Part shown: in pieces, positions 32,541 through 40,268 of the stretch
Position numbering within the stretch: the first letter of the stretch is position 1
Layout of the letters: each line of letters starts with the position of its first letter
Origin: Mesorhizobium helmanticense
GTDB lineage: Bacteria; Pseudomonadota; Alphaproteobacteria; Rhizobiales; Rhizobiaceae
Length of the DNA stretch: 64,000 nt
Direction: 5' to 3'
Assembly: GCF_003034915.1 (NCBI RefSeq)
Contig: NZ_PZJX01000052.1
Location: 121,081-185,080, forward strand
Made by a program: the position numbers and the translations under genes
Notes under the pieces: model-generated
What the model was told of the DNA's origin: nothing
What the model saw: the letters and a program-made list of their open reading frames with translations, nothing else
The model's database searches: none

Positions 32541-34760
32541 TCAGGCCGCCTTCTTCACCTCGCCCTTCGCGTAGGGGTCGAAGCGCTGGTAGAAGGTCTC
32601 GTCCTTGTCGACCATGTCGAGCAGCAGCTTCGGCGCTTTGAACTCGGCGCCGTATTTCTTCTGCAAGCCCTTGGCGATCTTGACAAACTTCCTGGCGCCG
32701 ATGCCATCGATATAGGACAGTACGCCGCCGGTGAAAGGCGCGAAGCCGAAGGCGAGGATCGAGCCGACATCGGCCTCGCGCGGATCGGTGACGATACCCT
32801 CTTCCATCACCCGCGCCGCTTCCAGCGCGATGGTGACCAGCAGCCGCTGCTTCAGCTCCTCATAGTCGACCTTTTCCGGCGCAAGCTGCGGATAGAGATC
32901 CTTGAGGCCCGGCCACAGCTTCTTCTTGGCCGGCTTTTGCGGATAGTCGTAAAAGCCCTTGCCGTTCTTGCGGCCGAAGCGGCCATGCGTGTCGACCAGC
33001 GTGTTGATCAGCGCTATCTGCTTGGGATCTACCGCCTTGTCGCCGAGATCCCTGATAGTCTGCTTCATGATCTTCTGAGCAAGGTCGATCGCCGTTTCGT
33101 CGGTCAACGCCAAGGGACCGACCGGCATGCCGGCGGCCTTCGCCGCATTCTCGATCATCGGCGCCGGGACGCCCTCGATCAGCATCTTGTAGGCTTCCGA
33201 CATGTAACGCAGCACGCAGCGGTTGACGTAGAAGCCGCGCGTGTCGTTGACGACGATCGGCGTCTTCTTGATGGCGCGGACGAAGTCGATCGCCGTGGCC
33301 AGCGCCTTGTCGCCGGTCTTCTTGCCGAGGATGATCTCGACCAGCATCATCTTGTCGACAGGCGAGAAGAAATGGATGCCGATGAAATTCTTCGCCCGCG
33401 CCGAATTCTTGGCCAGCGCGGTGATCGGGATGGTGGAGGTATTCGAGGCGAAGATCGCCGACGGTTTCAGCGCGGCTTCCGCCTGTTCGGTGGCTGCCTT
33501 CTTGACGGCCGAATCCTCGAACACCGCCTCGACGACAAGGTCGCAGCCGGCAAGATCGGCGTAGTCGGCCGTCGGCGTGATCAGCGACAGGAGCTTGTCC
33601 TTTTCCTCCGGCTTGGCGCGGCCCTTCTTCACCTGATCCGAGACCAGGCTGTCCGAATGCGCCTTGCCCTTGGCGGCGGACTCCATGTCGCGGTCGAGCA
33701 GCACCACCGGGATGCCGGCCTTGGCCGTGACGTAGGCGATGCCGGCGCCCATGAAGCCGGCGCCGAGAATGCCGATCTTCTTGAACTTCGTTTCCGGCAC
33801 CCCGGCCGGGCGGCGCGCGCCCTTGTTGAGTTCCTGCAGCGACACAAACAGCGAGCGGATCATCGCCGCCGCTTCCCTGGTCTGCATGATCTCGGTGAAA
33901 TAGCGTTGCTCGATGCGCAAGCCGGTGTCGAACGGCACCAGCAAGCCCTCATAGACACATTTCAGGATCGCGGCGGCGGCAGGATAGTTGCCATAGGTCT
34001 CGCGGCGCAGGATGGCGATGGCCGGTGGCCACAGATTGGCGCCGGCCACCGAATAGATCGGGCCGCCGGGAAGCTTGAAGCCTTTCTCGTCCCATGGCTG
34101 GACGGCTTTCAGGCCATTCCTGATCATCGCCTTGGCCGTCTCGACCAGCTTCCTGGGCTCGGCGATCTCATGGATCAGGCCCATCGACTTGGCCTTCTGC
34201 GGCGACAGCGTCTGACCGGAAGTCAGCATCTGCAGCGCCTGCTGCTGGTCGGTCAGCCGCGGCACGCGCTGGGTACCGCCGGCGCCTGGGAAGATGCCGA
34301 TCTTCACTTCAGGAAGCGCCATCCTGACCTTGTCGGAATCGGCCGCGACGCGGCCGTGGCAAGCGAGCGACAATTCGAACGCACCGCCCATGCAGGTGCC
34401 GTTGATCGCCGACACAAAAGGCTTTCCGCAAGTCTCCAGCTTGCGGAACAGTCCGGTCATCTTGCCGGCATTGTCGAACAGCGCCTTGGTCGCTTGCCCG
34501 GCGTCCTTGGCCTTGTCGGCGGCAAAGGTGGTCAGCATCTTCTGCAGCAAGGTGATGTCGGCGCCGCCCGAGAAGGTGTCCTTGCCGGAGGTGATCACCG
34601 CGCCCTTGACGGCGGCGTCGCCCGCCACCTTGTCGACAATGGCATTGAGTTCGAGCATCGCTTCTTCGGTGAAGACATTCATCGAGCGACCAGGCATGTC
34701 CCAGGTGATCAGCGCGATGCCGTCAGCGTCGATGTCGAGGGTGAAATTGGTGTAGCTCAT
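32541..34760 (-). CDS. FadJ/FadB-like fatty acid oxidation protein (enoyl-CoA hydratase / 3-hydroxyacyl-CoA dehydrogenase)
   Basis: 739 residues. The N-terminal crotonase domain has SGKDTFSGGADITLLQKM and INGTCMGGAFELSLACHGR, with GIFPGAGGTQRVPRL as the glutamate/glycine active-site loop region. The central NAD-binding domain has the Rossmann motif GILGAGFMGAGIAYVTA (about 336-352), then SNTSTIPIT and IGIHFFSPVDKMMLVEI. The C-terminal helical domain has GFYVNRCVLRYMSEAYKML. It performs hydration of enoyl-CoA and oxidation of 3-hydroxyacyl-CoA. It is the last of four co-directional genes with gaps of 15, 31 and 53 bp. Confidence 0.93.
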   Translation of the reverse strand: MSYTNFTLDIDADGIALITWDMPGRSMNVFTEEAMLELNAIVDKVAGDAAVKGAVITSGKDTFSGGADITLLQKMLTTFAADKAKDAGQATKALFDNAGKMTGLFRKLETCGKPFVSAINGTCMGGAFELSLACHGRVAADSDKVRMALPEVKIGIFPGAGGTQRVPRLTDQQQALQMLTSGQTLSPQKAKSMGLIHEIAEPRKLVETAKAMIRNGLKAVQPWDEKGFKLPGGPIYSVAGANLWPPAIAILRRETYGNYPAAAAILKCVYEGLLVPFDTGLRIEQRYFTEIMQTREAAAMIRSLFVSLQELNKGARRPAGVPETKFKKIGILGAGFMGAGIAYVTAKAGIPVVLLDRDMESAAKGKAHSDSLVSDQVKKGRAKPEEKDKLLSLITPTADYADLAGCDLVVEAVFEDSAVKKAATEQAEAALKPSAIFASNTSTIPITALAKNSARAKNFIGIHFFSPVDKMMLVEIILGKKTGDKALATAIDFVRAIKKTPIVVNDTRGFYVNRCVLRYMSEAYKMLIEGVPAPMIENAAKAAGMPVGPLALTDETAIDLAQKIMKQTIRDLGDKAVDPKQIALINTLVDTHGRFGRKNGKGFYDYPQKPAKKKLWPGLKDLYPQLAPEKVDYEELKQRLLVTIALEAARVMEEGIVTDPREADVGSILAFGFAPFTGGVLSYIDGIGARKFVKIAKGLQKKYGAEFKAPKLLLDMVDKDETFYQRFDPYAKGEVKKAA

Positions 34761-34774
34761 CGTCTTTCTCCCGG

Positions 34775-35983
34775 TCAGACGCGTTCGATGATCGTGGCGG
34801 TGCCCATGCCGGCGCCGATGCAGAGCGTCACCAGCGCGGTGTTCAAGTCGCGGCGCTCCAGCTCGTCCAGCACGGTGCCGAAGATCATCGCGCCGGTGGC
34901 GCCGAGCGGATGGCCCATGGCAATCGCCCCGCCATTGACGTTGATCCTGTCGTGCGGAATGTCGAAGGCCTGCATGTAGCGCAGCACCACCGAAGCGAAA
35001 GCCTCGTTGAGCTCGAACAGGTCGATGTCGGACAGCTTCATCCTGGCGCGCTTCAGCAGCTTCTCGGTGACGTCGACCGGGCCGGTCAGCATCAGCACCG
35101 GTTCCGAGCCGATATTGGCGAAGGCGCGGATGCGTGCGCGTGGCTTCAGGCCGAGCGTCTTGCCAGCCTTCTTCGAGCCGAGCAGAACGGCGGCCGCGCC
35201 GTCGACGATGCCTGACGAATTGCCGGCATGGTGGACGTGGTTGACCTCTTCGACCTCTGGATGCTTCTGCACCGCGACGGCGTCGAAGCCACCCATTTCG
35301 CCCGGCATGACGAAGGACGGATTGAGCGCCGCCAGCGACTGCATGTCGGTCGAGGGCCGCATGTGCTCGTCATGGTCGAGGATGGTCAGGCCGTTCTGGT
35401 CCTTGATCGAGATCACCGAATTCTTGAAGCGGCCCTCTCCCCAGGCCTTGGCGGCGCGCTTCTGGCTCTCGACGGCATAGGCGTCGACGTCGTCGCGCGA
35501 AAAACCGTATTTGGTGGCGATCAGGTCGGCCGAGATGCCTTGCGGCACAAACCAGCCGGGCAGGCCGACCGAAGGGTCCATGAACCAGGCGCCGCCGGAT
35601 GCACCCATGCCGACGCGCGACATCGATTCGACGCCACCGGCAATGACGATCTCGTCGGCGCCTTGCGCGATTTTGGCGGCGCCGAAATTGATGGCGTCGA
35701 GGCCCGACGCACAGAAGCGTGAGATCTGCATGCCGGGCGCCGAGGTCGCGTAACCGGCTTCAAAGGCAGCCGCGCGCGGAATGACGGAACCCGCCTCGCC
35801 GACTGGGTCGACGCAGCCGAAGATGATGTCGTCGACGGCGCCGGTGTCGAGCTCGTTGCGGTCGCGGATCGCCTCGAGCACCTTGGCGCCGAGCCTTACC
35901 GCCGGCACTTCATGCAGCGAGCCATCCTTCTTGCCTCTGCCGCGCGGCGTGCGCACGGCATCATAGACATAAGCTTCGGCCAT
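34775..35983 (-). CDS. Acetyl-CoA acyltransferase (thiolase)
   Basis: 402 residues of thiolase fold. The nucleophilic cysteine is C91 in MQISRFCASGLDAIN, and the catalytic His sits in NGGAIAMGHPLGATGA. The second cysteine is in LVTLCIGAGMGTATI near the C-terminus. It cleaves 3-ketoacyl-CoA with CoA, the last step of beta-oxidation, partnering the FadJ-like protein encoded 15 bp downstream. The start MAEAYVYDAVRTPRGRG is the standard thiolase opening. Confidence 0.93.
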   Translation of the reverse strand: MAEAYVYDAVRTPRGRGKKDGSLHEVPAVRLGAKVLEAIRDRNELDTGAVDDIIFGCVDPVGEAGSVIPRAAAFEAGYATSAPGMQISRFCASGLDAINFGAAKIAQGADEIVIAGGVESMSRVGMGASGGAWFMDPSVGLPGWFVPQGISADLIATKYGFSRDDVDAYAVESQKRAAKAWGEGRFKNSVISIKDQNGLTILDHDEHMRPSTDMQSLAALNPSFVMPGEMGGFDAVAVQKHPEVEEVNHVHHAGNSSGIVDGAAAVLLGSKKAGKTLGLKPRARIRAFANIGSEPVLMLTGPVDVTEKLLKRARMKLSDIDLFELNEAFASVVLRYMQAFDIPHDRINVNGGAIAMGHPLGATGAMIFGTVLDELERRDLNTALVTLCIGAGMGTATIIERV

Positions 35984-36013
35984 TTTTCTGCTCCTTGGGT
36001 TTGCTGAGCTCGC

Positions 36014-37186
36014 TCAGAGAGAGCGCCCGATCAGCAATTTCATGATCTCGTTGGTGCCGCCGTAGATGCGCTGGACGCGGGCGTCGCGGAACATGCGGGC
36101 GATCGGATATTCATTCATGTAGCCATAGCCGCCGTGCAATTGAAGGCATTCGTCGACGACTTTTCCCTGCAGGTCGCTGAGCCAGTATTTGGCCATCGAG
36201 GCCGTGACCGGGTCGAGGCCGCCATTGATGTGGCGGGCGACGCAATCATTGTAGAAGACGCGGCCGATGGTCGCTTCGGTCTTCAATTCGGCGAGCTTGA
36301 ACTGGGTGTTCTGGAAATCGATGATCGCCTTGCCGAAGGCTTTGCGCTCCTTGACGTATTCGATGGTCAGCGCCAATGCGCGCTCGATCATGGCGATGGC
36401 CCCGGTGCCGATCTGCAGCCGCTCCTGCGGCAATTGCTGCATGAGCTGGATAAAGCCCTGGCCTTCCTCATGGCCAAGCAGGTTGGAGGTCGGCACACGC
36501 ACGTCGTTGAAGAACAGTTCCGAAGTGTCGTTGGCTTTCAAGCCGATCTTGTCGAGGTTGCGGCCGCGCTCGAAGCCGTCCAACTCGTCGGTCTCGACGA
36601 CGATCAGCGAGGTGCCCTTGGCGCCCTTGTCCGGATCGGTCTTGGTGACGACAATGATAAAATTGGCGAGTTGGCCGTTGGTGATGAAGGTCTTGGAGCC
36701 GTTGAGCTTGTACTGGTTGCCGTCCTTCTCGGCGCGCGTCTTGACGCCCTGCAGGTCTGAACCCGCGCCGGGCTCGGTCATGGCAATGGCGCCGATCAAC
36801 TCGCCAGTGGCGAGTTTCGGCAGCCACTTCTTCTTCTGCTCCTCCGAGCCGTAGTGGAGGATGTAGGGGGCGACGATAGAATTGTGCAGGCTGATGCCGA
36901 AACCGTCGACGCCGACATGGCCGATCGCCTCGATGATGGCGCTCTCATGCGCGAAGGTGCCGCCCGAGCCGCCATATTGCTCCGGCATCGAAGCGCAGAG
37001 CAGGCCGGCGGCGCCCGCCTTCAGCCAGCTTTCGCGGTCGACCATCTCGTTCTTCTCGAACTCGTCGTAGCGCGGCGCGATCTCTTCCGACATGAAGCGG
37101 GACGCCATGTCGTAGAGCATACCGACCTCGTCCGCCGCCCAGGCGGGCTTCGGCAGGCCAAGAACTTCGGCTGGATTTGTGGCCAC
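36014..37186 (-). CDS. Acyl-CoA dehydrogenase, 390-residue type
   Basis: 390 residues with all three acyl-CoA dehydrogenase domains. MTEPGAGSDLQGVKTRAEKDG is the first signature, and the C-terminal part has QLHGGYGYMNEYPIARMFRDARVQ, the second signature and flavin contacts, ending MKLLIGRSL. The FAD-dependent enzyme oxidises acyl-CoA to trans-2-enoyl-CoA. The length matches short/branched-chain members. Substrate chain length cannot be read from sequence. It lies between a larger acyl-CoA dehydrogenase and the thiolase in the same operon. Confidence 0.93.
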   Translation of the reverse strand: MATNPAEVLGLPKPAWAADEVGMLYDMASRFMSEEIAPRYDEFEKNEMVDRESWLKAGAAGLLCASMPEQYGGSGGTFAHESAIIEAIGHVGVDGFGISLHNSIVAPYILHYGSEEQKKKWLPKLATGELIGAIAMTEPGAGSDLQGVKTRAEKDGNQYKLNGSKTFITNGQLANFIIVVTKTDPDKGAKGTSLIVVETDELDGFERGRNLDKIGLKANDTSELFFNDVRVPTSNLLGHEEGQGFIQLMQQLPQERLQIGTGAIAMIERALALTIEYVKERKAFGKAIIDFQNTQFKLAELKTEATIGRVFYNDCVARHINGGLDPVTASMAKYWLSDLQGKVVDECLQLHGGYGYMNEYPIARMFRDARVQRIYGGTNEIMKLLIGRSL

Positions 37187-37238
37187 GATTTCCTCCGCGT
37201 TCCGACAATTATGGGCCGGCTGTGCCGGCCCACCAAAC

Positions 37239-39035
37239 CTAGAACGCTTCCGCCGGCAGCGCCATTAGCGTATCCGCGCCACTGGAGATGCGGGCGAGGT
37301 GCGCCGATGTCTCGGGCATGATCCGCTCCATGAAGAAGCGCGCCGTCACCAGCTTGTTGTCGTAGAAGGACGAAGCACCGTTGGCGCCGTTCGCCAGCTT
37401 CGCGCCGGCGGCCTTGGCCATCTGCGCCCACATGTAGCCCAGCGCCACCAGGCCGAAGAGATGCATATAGTCGGTCGAGGCCGCACCGGCATTGTCGGGC
37501 TTGGCCATGCCGTTCTGCACCAGCCACATGGTCGCTGCCTGCAGATCGTTGAGGCCCTTCTTCAGCGCCTTTGTGAAGGGCGCCATCTTCTCATCGGAGC
37601 GGTTCTCCTCGCAGAACTCGCCGACCTCCTTGAAGAAGGCCTGCACGGCCCGGCCGCCGTTCAGGCCGAGCTTGCGGCCGACGAGATCGAGCGCCTGGAT
37701 GCCGTTGGCGCCTTCATAGATCATGGCGATGCGCGCATCGCGCACGAACTGGCTCATGCCGTGCTCTTCGATATAGCCATGGCCGCCGAACACCTGCTGC
37801 GCCATGACAGCGTGGTCGAAGCCCTTGTCGGTGAGCACGCCCTTGACCACCGGCGTCATCAGCCCGGTGTAGTCGTCGGCGGCCTGGCGGTCCTTGTCGT
37901 CAGCGGAGCGGTGAGCGATATCGGATTTGATCGCCGTCCACAGCGCCAGCGCGCGACCGGCCTCGTTATATGCCTTCATGGTCATCAGGCCGCGGCGGAT
38001 GTCGGGATGGACGATGATCGGGTCGGCCTTCTTGTCCGGCGCCTTGGCCCCGGACAGCGAGCGGCCCTGCAGGCGATCCTTGGCGTAGGAGACGGCGTTC
38101 TGATAGGCGACCTCCGACAGAGAAAGCCCCTGCAGGCCGACGCCGAGGCGGGCCTCGTTCATCATCGTGAACATCGCCTTCAGCCCGCCATTCGCCTCGC
38201 CGAGCAACGTGGCCTCGGCCTCGTCATAGTTCATGACGCAGGTCGAGTTGCCATGGATGCCCATCTTCTCCTCGATCGAGCCGCAGGAGACGGTGTTCCT
38301 CTCGCCGGGATTGCCTGATGCATCGAGCTTGAGCTTCGGCACGATGAACAGCGAAATGCCCTTCACGCCTTCCGGCGCGCCCTCGATGCGGGCCAGCACC
38401 AGATGGACGATATTGTCCGACATGTCGTGCTCGCCGGCCGAGATGAATATCTTCTGGCCCGAGATCTTGTAGGTGCCGTCGCCGTTGGGAACGGCCTTGG
38501 TGCGCAGCAGGCCAAGATCGGTGCCGCAATGCGGTTCCGTCAGGTTCATGGTGCCGGTCCAGGCGCCCTCGACCAGCTTCGGCAGCCAGGTCGCCTTCTG
38601 CGCGTCGGTGCCATGGGTGATGATGGCCGCGATCGCGCCCTGCGTCAGGCCGGGATACATCATCAGCGACATGTTGGCCGACACCATATATTCGGCGACC
38701 GCGGTATGAACCGCGTAGGGCAGGCCCTGCCCACCGAACTCCACAGGCGCGGCCAGCCCCATCCAGCCGCCCTCGCGATACTGGTCGAAGGCCTCCTTGA
38801 AGCCTTTCGGGGTCGTCACCGAGCCATCGTCATGGCGCACGCAGCCTTCCATATCGCCGACGCGGTTCAGCGGCTGCATGACGTTTTCGGCGAGCTTGGC
38901 GCCTTCGGCGAGGATCGCCTCGACCACATCCGGCGTCGCATCGGAGAAGCCCGGAAGATTGGAATAGCGCTGGTAGCCCAGCACCTCGTTCAGCACGAAC
39001 AGCGTATCCTGGACCGGCGCCCTGTAGATCGGCAT
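37239..39035 (-). CDS. Acyl-CoA dehydrogenase, 598-residue type with extra C-terminal domain
   Basis: 598 residues from ATG 39035, which follows GGAGGG; MPIYRAPVQDTLFVLNEVL is the typical start of this subfamily. MNLTEPHCGTDLGLLRTKAV is the nucleotide-binding loop, QVFGGHGYIEEHGMSQFVRDARI the second signature, and the last ~120 residues are the additional helical domain found in long-chain types and in DmdC (3-methylmercaptopropionyl-CoA dehydrogenase). Whether it handles ordinary fatty acyl-CoA or a sulfur-containing one cannot be decided here. It is the first gene of the four-gene operon, behind a 32-bp palindrome. Confidence 0.92.
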   Translation of the reverse strand: MPIYRAPVQDTLFVLNEVLGYQRYSNLPGFSDATPDVVEAILAEGAKLAENVMQPLNRVGDMEGCVRHDDGSVTTPKGFKEAFDQYREGGWMGLAAPVEFGGQGLPYAVHTAVAEYMVSANMSLMMYPGLTQGAIAAIITHGTDAQKATWLPKLVEGAWTGTMNLTEPHCGTDLGLLRTKAVPNGDGTYKISGQKIFISAGEHDMSDNIVHLVLARIEGAPEGVKGISLFIVPKLKLDASGNPGERNTVSCGSIEEKMGIHGNSTCVMNYDEAEATLLGEANGGLKAMFTMMNEARLGVGLQGLSLSEVAYQNAVSYAKDRLQGRSLSGAKAPDKKADPIIVHPDIRRGLMTMKAYNEAGRALALWTAIKSDIAHRSADDKDRQAADDYTGLMTPVVKGVLTDKGFDHAVMAQQVFGGHGYIEEHGMSQFVRDARIAMIYEGANGIQALDLVGRKLGLNGGRAVQAFFKEVGEFCEENRSDEKMAPFTKALKKGLNDLQAATMWLVQNGMAKPDNAGAASTDYMHLFGLVALGYMWAQMAKAAGAKLANGANGASSFYDNKLVTARFFMERIMPETSAHLARISSGADTLMALPAEAF

Positions 39036-39115
39036 GCTTTTCCCTCCACCATGCGGACTTGGTCCCGGAATCAAGCCCTGCACGGCGGGCGGACCAATGT
39101 TGAGGTCGGGATAGC

Positions 39116-39147
39116 AAAAATTGACGTTTGCGTAAACGTCAATTTTT
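39116..39147. promoter_or_regulatory. 32-bp palindromic operator of LiuR/MerR type before the acyl-CoA degradation operon
   Basis: Perfect 14-bp arms, AAAAATTGACGTTT and AAACGTCAATTTTT, surround GCGT. It contains two overlapping 16-bp matches to the LiuR-type box TTxACGTxxACGTxAA (mirror images). It lies 81 bp upstream of the first acyl-CoA dehydrogenase gene, in a 296-bp gap shared with the end of the MerR gene. Confidence 0.75.
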
Positions 39148-39256
39148 TGATGCGACAAAATTTCCCGATGCCTCTCACGTAGCGTAGCGGCGTGACACCT
39201 CGTAAGCCAGCACGGAACGTGGAATGTCTTCGTGTGAGATGCCCTCGAAGCAACGC

Positions 39257-39286
39257 GAAAAGCCGCGCGGCGAAGGCCACGCGGCT
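39257..39286 (-). terminator. Terminator after the MerR-family gene
   Basis: On the minus strand AGCCGCG/CGCGGCT closes a 12-base loop and is followed by TTTTCGCG, 46 bp after the regulator's stop codon. It separates the regulator from the acyl-CoA operon transcribed in the same direction. Confidence 0.65.
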
Positions 39287-39331
39287 CTTGTTCGTTGGTT
39301 GGAAGGCCGTTCGCCGAAGCGGCGAATGGAT

Positions 39332-39793
39332 TTAGCTGGCGACGCTGGCCTGCGGCGCCGAACGCTCGATCAGCATCTGGCGCACCGCCGCCATCGAATT
39401 GCTCAACTCGCCGATGGCGTCCTCAATCAGCGCCCGCTGCTTCTGCAGGCGGGCAAGCTGCTTCTCCGACTTGTCGAGCGCCAGCCGCAACTGCTTGGTG
39501 TTGGAGCCGGTCGGATCGTAGAGATCCATCATCTGCTTGACGTCGCGCAGCGAGAAACCGACCTTGCGACCGAGCAGGATCAGTTTCAGCCTCGCCTTGT
39601 CGCGGCGCGTATAGAGGCGGGTCGAGCCGTCGCGCTGCGGATTGAGAAGGCCTTTGTCCTCGTAGAAACGCAACGTGCGCAGCGTTACTCCGTAGTTCTT
39701 GGCCATCTCGCCGATGCGGGCAAGGTCCTCGCCGGCTTCGACAGACATATTATTGGTATTGGCCGCGGCTTCGCCGGGCGAAACAAGTTTCAT
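39332..39793 (-). CDS. MerR-family regulator (LiuR-like) of acyl-CoA degradation
   Basis: 153 residues from ATG 39793; ATG 39748 is an in-frame alternative without a ribosome site. The winged helix-turn-helix reads ARIGEMAKNYGVTLRTLRFYE and GLLNPQRDGSTRLYTRRD. A long dimerisation helix with repeated Lys, Leu and Glu follows (LRLALDKSEKQLARLQKQR). The protein lacks the cysteines of metal-sensing MerR members, and is short like LiuR and its relatives, which control leucine and fatty-acid breakdown. A perfect LiuR-type box precedes its own gene and a double box precedes the acyl-CoA operon downstream, which suggests autoregulation and control of that operon. Confidence 0.8.
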   Translation of the reverse strand: MKLVSPGEAAANTNNMSVEAGEDLARIGEMAKNYGVTLRTLRFYEDKGLLNPQRDGSTRLYTRRDKARLKLILLGRKVGFSLRDVKQMMDLYDPTGSNTKQLRLALDKSEKQLARLQKQRALIEDAIGELSNSMAAVRQMLIERSAPQASVAS

Positions 39794-39919
39794 GGTCACT
39801 GGCTTTCCCCGTCTGGTGGCATCGCGGTCCGGGACCTTGCGTCGCCTGAGTGGAAGCGGGGGCGTGCTTCCAGTCGTGGTTTCAACAAACAAATCGCAAA
39901 AGACGCGGTCTGTGCACCT

Positions 39920-39935
39920 TTTACGTTTACGTCAA
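39920..39935. promoter_or_regulatory. LiuR-type operator upstream of the MerR gene
   Basis: TTTACGTTTACGTCAA matches the TTxACGTxxACGTxAA pattern fully. It lies 127 bp upstream of the regulator start. The 475-bp gap between the regulator and podJ holds this site and, further right, the podJ promoter region with a CtrA-like box, but no further gene that I can see. Confidence 0.6.
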
Positions 39936-40061
39936 TTCTATACCGATAGCCGCCTCACGACGCAAGGGCATTGTGTGGGCGGAACGTTATGCCGCATCCC
40001 CTGGCGCACGGACACCTGGCGCGGCGGCAATCTCAACAACGTTGCAACTTCTTAAGTTTGG

Positions 40062-40076
40062 TTAACGCGTTGTTTA
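40062..40076. promoter_or_regulatory. CtrA-like box upstream of podJ
   Basis: TTAA-CGCGTTG-TTTA matches the CtrA box TTAA-N7-TTAA with one mismatch. A further TTAA lies six bases to its left (40052-40055). The site is 193 bp upstream of podJ, a polarity gene under cell-cycle control in Caulobacter. Confidence 0.4.
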
Positions 40077-40268
40077 CCACGTTGGGCGAAATGTGCGCAT
40101 GTCGGTACCCCGTGTTTATCCTGTAGCGAATTTTTCACGGTTTTTCGAAGCGCGGGTGAGATCCCGGGAAGTTCGCCTTCCACCGCAGCAAAACCGCTCG
40201 GTCGCCTCGTTCCCGGCAGGACTTTGGGAAACTGGCCATAAGCCAGCAATTCTGAAACGGGCGCATTG

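Noticed and set aside
32403..34979. An 858-codon open frame on the plus strand across the fadJ-like gene
   Set aside because: It is antisense to a gene with clear crotonase and dehydrogenase motifs; long antisense frames are common in GC-rich DNA and this one has no domain pattern or ribosome site.
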